Below are positions 5,590 to 9,922 of a stretch of 9,922 nucleotides of DNA, one piece after another. The notes under the pieces are model-generated. The model was not told where the DNA came from. It saw only the letters and a program-made list of their open reading frames with translations, and made no database searches. This DNA comes from JADGHQ01 sp045805385 (GTDB taxonomy: Bacteria; Actinomycetota; Thermoleophilia; Solirubrobacterales; Thermoleophilaceae). How positions within the stretch are numbered: position 1 is the stretch's first letter; each line of letters begins with the position of its first letter. The stretch spans positions 1 through 9,922 of the forward strand of contig JBJMLG010000183.1 in NCBI GenBank assembly GCA_045805385.1, written 5' to 3'. Position numbers and translations under genes: made by a program.

Positions 5590-6219
5590 TCAAGCAGAGC
5601 TTGAGTGTTTGCGAAGTTCCCGCAAGCCGTCTCTCATGTAGAGCACGGTCGCCCAGATGGTGAGGGCTATCCCGACGTAGAGGCACACGTTGGGCACCCA
5701 CCCCGGGCCCCAGATCAACACGATGCCGATCGCGCCCATCACGGGCCAGACCGCCCAGCGGCCGACCATGTTGATGTCGAGGTCCATCCCCCGCCGCAGA
5801 GCCGCCTGCGTGAGCACGAGCATCACCAGCTCGCGGGCCACGAGCACCGCGAGCGCCCAGCGCGGGAGCAGCTCGAACTTCCAGCACACGATCACGCCCG
5901 CGACCACGAGCAGCCGGTCTGTGAGCGGGTCGAGCAGGGCGCCGAGCCGGCTGTACTGGCCGGTGACCCGCGCAAGGAAGCCGTCGAGCTGGTCGCCCCA
6001 CGCCACCGCCGCGTAGATCACGGTCGCCAGCGTGTCGCGGCCGTCGTCCGAGTTCAGCGCCAGAACGACGAACACGGGCAGCGCGGCGATGCGCAGGAAG
6101 CTGACCGCGTTCGGGATGGTCCAGGGGTTGAGCGGCGCGCCGCGCTGGGTGGCGGGCGGCGGCCCGCCGGAGCGATCGAGGCCGACCAGCCTCCGCTTCG
6201 TCAGGCGAGCTCGCGCCAC
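5590..6219 (-). CDS. pgsA: CDP-alcohol phosphatidyltransferase (phosphatidylglycerophosphate synthase-like)
   Basis: Integral membrane enzyme that probably transfers the phosphatidyl group from CDP-diacylglycerol to glycerol-3-phosphate, the first step of phosphatidylglycerol synthesis. The complete CDP-alcohol motif is visible: D76-x2-D79-G80-x2-A83-R84-x8-G93-x3-D97-x3-D101. Five or six hydrophobic segments follow or flank it (about 38-56, 62-74, 102-116, 120-138, 153-170, 176-195). Length from GTG 6219 is 209 residues, usual for the family. No ATG, GTG or TTG lies in frame between the proS stop and residue 49, so the start must lie inside the end of proS; GTG 6219 gives a 19-nt overlap and a basic, hydrophilic N-terminus (residues 1-33). 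Members of this family that use other alcohols share the motif, so the glycerophosphate substrate is likely rather than proven. Confidence 0.87.
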   Translation of the reverse strand: MARARLTKRRLVGLDRSGGPPPATQRGAPLNPWTIPNAVSFLRIAALPVFVVLALNSDDGRDTLATVIYAAVAWGDQLDGFLARVTGQYSRLGALLDPLTDRLLVVAGVIVCWKFELLPRWALAVLVARELVMLVLTQAALRRGMDLDINMVGRWAVWPVMGAIGIVLIWGPGWVPNVCLYVGIALTIWATVLYMRDGLRELRKHSSSA

Positions 6220-7898
6220 AGCTCGGCGGCTGCCTTCGCCGCTCCCTCGAGCGGCAGCGAGCGCTTCTCGCGGCCACGGCGGATCTGGACCTCCACCTCG
6301 CCCGCCTCGAGGCCCTTCTTCCCCACCGTGAGCCGCAGCGGCACGCCCAGCAGCTCGGCGTCGGCGAACTTCTCGCCCGGCGACGCGTCGCGATCGTCGT
6401 AGATCACGTCGAGCCCCTCGTCGCGCAACTCGCCGTAGAGCCGCTCGGCGACCTCGCGCGCCTCCTCCCCCGGCTTGCCGAGCGTGACGAGATGGACGTC
6501 GAATGGGGCCAGCGCGCGCGGCCACGAGATGCCCGCTTCGTCGGCGAACTGCTCGACGGCGGCGGCGAGGATGCGCGCCGGCCCGATGCCGTACGACCCC
6601 ATCCAGACCGGCTTCTCCGTGCCGTCCTCGTCGAGGTAGTTGGCGCCGAGCGGCTCCGAGTAGCGCGTGCCGAGCTTGAAGATGTTCCCCACTTCGATCG
6701 CGCGCTCGATCCGGATCACGGCGCCGCTCGGGTCGGTGTCCCCCGCCTCGACCGTGCGAACGTCGGCCCAGGTCGGCTCGAAGTCGCGCCCGGGCTCCAC
6801 GCCGCGCAGGTGGACGTCCGGCTCGTTGCCGCCCGCGACCAGTCCCTTCAGACCGCGCAGCGCCTCATCGGCCACCACATCGACCCGGGCGCCGACCGGC
6901 CCGATGAAGCCGGGCGGCGCGCCGAAGCTGCTCGAGACCTCCTCCACCTGCGCCTGGCGCGCGGGCGCGCCGAGCTCGTTCTGCAGCTTGATCTCGTTCA
7001 GCATGTGGTCGCCCCGCAGCACCACGAGAACCGGGCCTCGGCCCTCGACCATCATGGGCATGGCCTTTATCAGGGCCCCGGCCGGGACCCCGAGCATCCC
7101 CGCTACCTGCTCGATCGTGGTGGCGCCGGGCGTCTCCACCGGCTCCGGGGCGCCGAGGGGCTCGGGCAGGCCGTCCACGGGCTGCGGCGTGGCGCTTGCT
7201 ACCTCGACGTTGGCCGCGTAGCCCGAGTCCGAGAGCGCCACGTCGTTCTCGCCGGCCGCGCACGGCGCCATGTACTCGTGCGCCCCCACGCCGCCCATCA
7301 TGCCCACGTCCGACTCCACGCGGTACCACGTGAGCCCGGCGCGGTCGAAGATGCGGTCGTAGGCCCCGACGTGCTTCTGGTAGCCGGCCTCGAGCCCCGC
7401 GGCGTCGCGGTCGAAGGTGTACGAGTCCTTCATGATGAACTCGCGCGTGCGCAGCAGCCCGGCGCGCGGGCGCGGCTCGTCCCGCTCCTTGATCTGGATG
7501 TGGTACAGGATCTTCGGCAGGTCGCGGTAGGAGCGGATCTCCCGCGCCATGTGCCACGTGAGCGCCTCCTCGTGGGTGATCGCGAGCACGAGGTCCGCGC
7601 CCCTGCGGTCCTTCAGCTTGAACAGCTCGTCGATCGAGTAGCGGCCGCTGGTCTTCCAGAGATCCGCCGGCTGAAGCACCGGCATGAGCATCTCCTGGCC
7701 GCCGATGGCGTCGATCTCCTCGCGGATGATCTGCTCCACCTTGCGGTGCACGCGCCAGCCCGCGGGCAGATACGTCCACAGCCCCGAGCCGAGCTGGCGC
7801 GCCAGGCCGGCGCGCACGAGCAGCTTGTGGGACACCGCCTCCGCTTCGGCGGGCGCGTCCTTGACGGTCGGCAGGAGGTAGCTCGAGAGCCTCGTCAT
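6201..7898 (-). CDS. proS: Prolyl-tRNA synthetase, bacterial type with editing insertion
   Basis: Charges tRNA-Pro with proline (class II synthetase, cytoplasm). The 565 residues match the bacterial type. Catalytic core: N-terminal LLPTVKDAPAEAEAVSHKLL (8-27), the proline-pocket THEE (108-111), class II motif 2 around RPRAGLLRTREFIMKDSYTF (143-162) and motif 3 GSYGIGPARI (434-443). Between them, residues about 225-405 include the INS/YbaK-like editing domain, with the conserved RGDHMLNEIKLQN (295-307) and GFIGPVG (330-336), which removes mischarged alanine. The anticodon-binding domain spans about 465-565. ATG 7898 is the natural start and agrees with family N-termini, but no Shine-Dalgarno precedes it and it lies inside a hairpin. 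TAGACT at 7913-7908 on the minus strand ends 9 nt before the ATG, so a near-leaderless transcript is possible. The gene overlaps pgsA downstream. Confidence 0.97.
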   Translation of the reverse strand: MTRLSSYLLPTVKDAPAEAEAVSHKLLVRAGLARQLGSGLWTYLPAGWRVHRKVEQIIREEIDAIGGQEMLMPVLQPADLWKTSGRYSIDELFKLKDRRGADLVLAITHEEALTWHMAREIRSYRDLPKILYHIQIKERDEPRPRAGLLRTREFIMKDSYTFDRDAAGLEAGYQKHVGAYDRIFDRAGLTWYRVESDVGMMGGVGAHEYMAPCAAGENDVALSDSGYAANVEVASATPQPVDGLPEPLGAPEPVETPGATTIEQVAGMLGVPAGALIKAMPMMVEGRGPVLVVLRGDHMLNEIKLQNELGAPARQAQVEEVSSSFGAPPGFIGPVGARVDVVADEALRGLKGLVAGGNEPDVHLRGVEPGRDFEPTWADVRTVEAGDTDPSGAVIRIERAIEVGNIFKLGTRYSEPLGANYLDEDGTEKPVWMGSYGIGPARILAAAVEQFADEAGISWPRALAPFDVHLVTLGKPGEEAREVAERLYGELRDEGLDVIYDDRDASPGEKFADAELLGVPLRLTVGKKGLEAGEVEVQIRRGREKRSLPLEGAAKAAAELWRELA

Positions 7899-7929
7899 CG
7901 GGCGCCCGAGTCTATTCGGACGCCCGATG
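7896..7929 (-). other. Strong intergenic hairpin covering the proS start codon
   Basis: CATCGGGCG (7896-7904) and CGCCCGATG (7921-7929) are a perfect 9-bp inverted repeat. Inside them CCGA (7906-7909) pairs with TCGG (7916-7919) after one C-A mismatch, leaving a 6-nt loop (7910-7915). On the minus strand the ATG of proS is the last part of the 3' arm. It could end transcription of the hydrolase gene (no U-run follows), limit proS translation on readthrough transcripts, or be a DNA operator. A -10-like TAGACT spans the loop, so a transcript starting just after it would lack the 5' arm and could not form the hairpin. Confidence 0.55.
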
Positions 7930-7935
7930 GCTGGA

Positions 7936-9381
7936 TCAGCTCGACGCGGCCTTCGCCACGCGGCTCGTGAACGTCTGGCCGCCGATCGTGGCCGACAGCT
8001 GGTAGCTCGAGGCCTTGCTCACGTTGGTGGTGAAGTAACCGGCGCCGTGGACCGTGATGGTCTTCAGCTTCTTGCCGCCGGCGAGGATGTCCACGCTGCG
8101 GCTGCCGCTGCCCGGGCGAACGGCGCCCCACAGCTTCACCTTGCTGCCGCTCTTGACCGCGTAGACCGGCAGTCGATAGGCCGCGAGGGCCGGCTTGGCG
8201 GTCCCGTTCGCGAACAGCAGGCCGGTGTTGAACGTGGTGACCACCGGCTCGTCGAAGAGCTCGTACTGCGAGAAGCTCTTCACGCGGCTGTCCTTGTAGC
8301 CCACGAACTCCGCCTGGTTCAGCTCCTCGGCGTGCTTCGTCAGCTGCACGCCGAACGAGGTCTTCTCGGGCGGCTTCGACTGGATGCCGTACTCGGTGAA
8401 GTACACGCTCGAGGTCGAGCCGCTGATGCGGTGTGCCTTCTTCGCCTGCTTGAGCACGGTGAAGAGGCGGTCGATCGTCGCGAGCGTGATATCGCCCGCG
8501 TTCTTCGGCTTCTTCAGCGGCGGGCCGCCCGCGCCGCGGTTGTACGGGTGGTGCGCCACGGCCGTGAACTTGAGCGTCTTGTAGTTCGTGCAGCCGAGTG
8601 TCTTCGCCGCCTTGCCGGTGAGCTTGCGGCCGTTCTTGTCGATGCAGAAGAGCGCCTGGAGGAACTCCACCGGGCCGGTCGCGACGCCGCCGCGAACCGG
8701 CGCAGTCTCACCGAGATAGATCTTGTCGCGGGCGTGCCCGGTGGACTTCAGCGCGCTATAGCCCGCGGTGTAGAGCTCGCGGTAGATCTTCGCCGAGAAC
8801 ACCACGCCGCTCTTGCGCTGGGGGAAGATCCAGCCGCCCTGCTCGGGCTCGTTCCAAAGCGACCAGCGGCCAACCTTGGGAAGCGTCCCGCCGCCCTGGT
8901 TCTCGTCGTGGTAGCTACCGGAGTAGCGCTTGGCGGCCGCCTTCACGAACGCGCCGAACTCCTTGGCGCTCGGCTGGCAGTTCGCCTTCCCACGGCAGCC
9001 GTTGGCCCACGTCGGCGACTTGCCCGTAGGCGTGAGGATCAAGTCGATGCCGCGCGCCTTGGCGCCGCGCACGAGGTCGTCGTAGGCGTCCCAGGACCCG
9101 GCCGGGTAGGCGGCGGGATTCGAGGCGTCGAAGCTCGGCTTCTTAGAGGCGTCGGAGCTCGGGGCGATCTTGTTCCAGAACACCAGCGAGTGGATCGTGT
9201 CGACGCCCAGACCCTGGAGCTGGTCGAGCGCGGAGCTCTGCGCAGCCGGGCCGGAGGAGACCAGTACGCGGTCGTCCTGGAAGATCGACTCCTGCGTCTT
9301 CGACGCGTGCGCGGCGCCTGCGGTCGTGGCCAGCGCGCTCACGCAGAGCAGCGCGGCGAGTGCGAATCGCTTCATCTTCAT
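7936..9381 (-). CDS. Secreted clan GH-A glycoside hydrolase (cellulase-like TIM barrel)
   Basis: Predicted exported glycosidase of 481 residues. A signal peptide covers 1-26 (MKMKR, a hydrophobic stretch, then an AHA-S cleavage site). The TIM barrel spans about 40-405. The acid/base Glu is E178 in SLWNEPEQGGW, and the nucleophile is probably E330 in YFTEYGIQ; this WNEP plus TEYG pair is the pattern of clan GH-A families such as GH5 and GH39. HHPY (277-280) matches the conserved His-containing strand. Four of five mature cysteines fall in the barrel (129, 135, 246, 264) and could form two disulfides. Residues about 406-481 look like a small beta-sandwich domain. The protein is rich in Lys and Ser. 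No Shine-Dalgarno precedes the ATG at 9381 (a second ATG is at 9375). It lies between ispG and proS with gaps on both sides, so it is probably an independent gene. Substrate unknown. Confidence 0.85.
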   Translation of the reverse strand: MKMKRFALAALLCVSALATTAGAAHASKTQESIFQDDRVLVSSGPAAQSSALDQLQGLGVDTIHSLVFWNKIAPSSDASKKPSFDASNPAAYPAGSWDAYDDLVRGAKARGIDLILTPTGKSPTWANGCRGKANCQPSAKEFGAFVKAAAKRYSGSYHDENQGGGTLPKVGRWSLWNEPEQGGWIFPQRKSGVVFSAKIYRELYTAGYSALKSTGHARDKIYLGETAPVRGGVATGPVEFLQALFCIDKNGRKLTGKAAKTLGCTNYKTLKFTAVAHHPYNRGAGGPPLKKPKNAGDITLATIDRLFTVLKQAKKAHRISGSTSSVYFTEYGIQSKPPEKTSFGVQLTKHAEELNQAEFVGYKDSRVKSFSQYELFDEPVVTTFNTGLLFANGTAKPALAAYRLPVYAVKSGSKVKLWGAVRPGSGSRSVDILAGGKKLKTITVHGAGYFTTNVSKASSYQLSATIGGQTFTSRVAKAASS

Positions 9382-9398
9382 TCTGGGGATGGAGGGAG

Positions 9399-9424
9399 GG
9401 TCCGGGGGCGGAAGGCTCCGGACC
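9399..9424 (-). terminator. Possible terminator hairpin after ispG
   Basis: GGTCCGG (9399-9405) and CCGGACC (9418-9424) form a 7-bp GC-rich stem with a 12-nt loop, in the 58-nt gap between the ispG stop (9440) and the hydrolase start (9381). There is no U-run on the minus strand (CUCCCUCC follows), so it is a weak candidate for ending ispG transcription; an operator for the hydrolase gene is the alternative. No convincing promoter was found in the gap. Confidence 0.35.
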
Positions 9425-9439
9425 GTAGCAAGAAGCCGG

Positions 9440-9922
9440 TCAGGCTCGCGTGAAGCGCCTGCCGGCGGTCGGCGAGACGTCCTCGCCGAGCTCGACCTTC
9501 TTCACCTGCGGGAGCTCGACGGCGCCATTGCCCTCGCCGTTCTCGGCGCGCGCCTGCTCGGCCTCGAGCTTCGCGAGGCGCTCGGGGGTGAGCTCCCCGG
9601 CGTTCTCCTCCTCGATCCGCTCGAGCCACTGCGCGCCCTCGGCTGCCTTCTTGGCATCCACCTCGGTGCGGCCCGCGTCCACGTACTTGTCGATCTCGAC
9701 GAAGAGCTCGTCCACGAGGCGCTCCTGCGGCACCTTCTTGAGCGGCTTGCCGCGGGAGAAGATCAGGCCCTCGTTCTTCGCGCCCGTGATGCCGAAGTCG
9801 GCGTGCGAGGCCTCCCCGATGCCGTTCACGGCACAGCCGAGCACCGCCACCTCAACCGGATCGTCGTAGGCCTCGAGCCGGTGCTCGATCTCGGCCACGA
9901 CCGTGTCCATGTCGAACTGGCG
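9440..9922 (-). CDS. ispG: 4-hydroxy-3-methylbut-2-en-1-yl diphosphate synthase, C-terminal part
   Basis: Seventh enzyme-level step of the MEP isoprenoid pathway: it reductively converts 2-C-methyl-erythritol cyclodiphosphate to HMBPP with a 4Fe-4S cluster. Only the last 160 residues are in the window; the frame is open to the right edge, so the ATG at 9910 is internal. LGCAVNGIGEASHADFGITG holds the third cluster Cys (fragment residue 30) and the conserved Glu that ligates the cluster in bacterial IspG; the first two Cys are outside. FSRGKPLKKVPQERLVDEL then matches the end of the usual domain. About 73 further residues, rich in Glu, Ala and Lys and then in GRRFTRA, form a C-terminal extension beyond the normal end. 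The Pro of the common NGPGE is Ile here. The gene is probably preceded by dxr and a site-2 protease outside the window, as in other actinobacteria. Confidence 0.93.
   Translation of the reverse strand, partial: RQFDMDTVVAEIEHRLEAYDDPVEVAVLGCAVNGIGEASHADFGITGAKNEGLIFSRGKPLKKVPQERLVDELFVEIDKYVDAGRTEVDAKKAAEGAQWLERIEEENAGELTPERLAKLEAEQARAENGEGNGAVELPQVKKVELGEDVSPTAGRRFTRA

Noticed and set aside
5590..5604. Hairpin TCAAGC-AGA-GCTTGA at the pgsA stop codon
   Set aside because: A 6-bp stem with a 3-nt loop, not followed by a U-run on the minus strand. On the minus-strand RNA the stem does not extend, so it is too weak to call a terminator.
6492..7970. Long open frame (492 codons) on the plus strand opposite proS
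   Set aside because: It is antisense to proS, an unmistakable gene. Its translation is low-complexity Arg/Ala/His/Val-rich with no known fold, as expected in high-GC DNA where stop codons are rare.
7927..9453. Long open frame (508 codons) on the plus strand opposite the hydrolase gene
   Set aside because: It mirrors the hydrolase gene, which has a signal peptide and catalytic motifs. The antisense product is Arg/Ala/Leu/Val-rich and shows no domain.

Overview
The window comes from a high-GC, Gram-positive-type chromosome, most likely a deep-branching actinobacterium of the Thermoleophilia (Solirubrobacterales-like). This placement is inferred from gene content: a GarA-type FHA protein next to an FtsR-type MerR regulator (an actinobacterial pair), a short RsiG-like protein with a single c-di-GMP motif (a form described from basal Actinobacteria), and a sigma-region-4/RskA-like membrane fusion. 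The DNA is densely coded, with no gap over 100 bases, and I see no tRNA, rRNA, CRISPR or insertion sequence.

Layout from left to right: a PaaI-family thioesterase on the minus strand, cut by the left edge (1-255). Divergent from it is the only plus-strand gene, a membrane protein with an N-terminal sigma-70 region 4-like helix-turn-helix and an extracytoplasmic RskA-like domain (332-1396). Everything further right is on the minus strand. In transcription order from the right edge these are: the C-terminal part of ispG (isoprenoid pathway), a secreted clan GH-A glycoside hydrolase, proS, a pgsA-type CDP-alcohol phosphatidyltransferase, an RsiG-like small protein, a GarA-like zinc-ribbon/FHA protein, an FtsR-like MerR regulator, apt, an SRPBCC protein, and an FAD-linked oxidase of the alkyl-DHAP-synthase type.

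The minus-strand genes fall into three groups. IspG and the hydrolase are separated from each other and from proS by short gaps that contain hairpins. ProS and pgsA overlap. From the RsiG-like gene to the FAD oxidase, six genes sit 9 nt apart or closer, with 1-4 nt overlaps at three of the five junctions. This suggests one co-translated operon that combines signalling (predicted c-di-GMP-responsive anti-sigma, phospho-switch FHA protein, cell-division-type MerR regulator) with purine salvage and a lipid-like oxidase. A candidate promoter precedes it.

Most of the window is housekeeping. The parts most worth a second look are the RsiG-GarA-FtsR signalling cluster, the sigma/anti-sigma-like fusion, the hydrolase lying between ispG and proS, and a strong hairpin that covers the proS start codon. 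No undescribed defence or mobile system is visible.
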